64,000 nt of DNA from Roseibium aestuarii (GTDB lineage: Bacteria; Pseudomonadota; Alphaproteobacteria; Rhizobiales; Stappiaceae): the NCBI RefSeq assembly GCF_008477545.1, contig NZ_VORA01000007.1, forward strand, positions 82,560 through 146,559. The letters run 5' to 3'. Under the pieces are notes generated by a model. The model saw nothing but the letters and a program-made list of their open reading frames with translations. It did not search any database and was not told where the DNA came from. This document shows positions 63,971-64,000 of this stretch, piece after piece. Each line of letters begins with the position of its first letter. Position 1 is the first letter of the stretch. The position numbers and the translations under genes are program-made.

Positions 63971-64000
63971 ATTTGGTATTGAAGGAAGGGAAGCGTGGAC

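Overview
The window is about 64 kb of chromosomal, GC-rich DNA from an alphaproteobacterium. Hyphomicrobiales (Rhizobiales), with a Stappiaceae-like gene content, is the best guess. This rests on alphaproteobacterial synteny visible here: tsaD–gpsA–YciI–EVE divergent from hemC–hemD–Mic60-like–hemY; secA divergent from a parvulin gene followed by argJ and mutT; a grxC–nitrilase–DUF1178 run; and ubiG divergent from lysC, followed by ptsP–prfA–prmC–DUF4167–clpB. An ethylmalonyl-CoA-pathway-type methylsuccinyl-CoA dehydrogenase, a phasin and a DUF1178 protein agree. No rRNA gene is inside the window, so genus cannot be fixed.

Layout. 1-2.2 kb: 3' part of a large secreted or periplasmic phytase/esterase-like protein. 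2.2-8.7 kb: minus-strand genes (a 138-aa unknown, leuB, a TauE-type exporter, an EAL-CBS-GGDDF c-di-GMP protein, an M20 amidohydrolase). 8.8-13.1 kb: a minus-strand run tsaD, NUDIX, gpsA, YciI, EVE, ETFbeta-type methyltransferase. 13.2-18.7 kb: hemC, hemD, Mic60-like, hemY on the plus strand. 18.9 kb: tRNA-Thr(CGT). 19-29.9 kb: a membrane protein with a PH-like domain, ppk2, a Gfo/Idh/MocA oxidoreductase, infC with an ATT start, small membrane and YkvA proteins, mcd, YihY, an EamA exporter and a chemoreceptor. 30-35.7 kb: an NAD(P)H:ferredoxin/rubredoxin-type reductase, a glycosyltransferase-like protein, a xanthine/uracil permease, an alpha/beta hydrolase and a YkuD transpeptidase. 35.8-38.8 kb: a three-gene Gtr cassette (GT2, GtrA, GT-C) joined by 4-nt overlaps. 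38.9-63.2 kb: mostly housekeeping genes (secA, parvulin, argJ, mutT, an orphan Flp pilin, NDUFAF5-like methyltransferase, comF, grxC, nitrilase, DUF1178, phasin, hydrolase, ubiG, lysC, ptsP, prfA, prmC, DUF4167, clpB, M23 peptidase). 63.8-64 kb: a promoter and boxA-like leader of an rRNA operon whose 16S gene lies just past the end.

How the genes work together: haem and ubiquinone synthesis (hemC, hemD, ubiG) sit with inner-membrane organisation proteins (Mic60-like, HemY). Protein synthesis and quality control are represented by infC, tsaD, prfA, prmC, clpB, secA and the parvulin. Carbon storage and assimilation are represented by the phasin, mcd, ptsP and ppk2. Envelope genes (Gtr cassette, L,D-transpeptidase, M23) are scattered through the middle and end.

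I saw no transposase, integrase, phage gene, CRISPR array, toxin-antitoxin pair, restriction system or biosynthetic cluster. I do not think the window holds a clear new multigene system. The best leads are single genes and sites: a degenerate GGDDF domain behind an intact EAL domain, an orphan Flp pilin, a glycosyltransferase-like gene of unknown substrate, a 16-bp perfect palindrome upstream of the phasin, and the Arg/Glu-rich DUF4167 protein between prmC and clpB.
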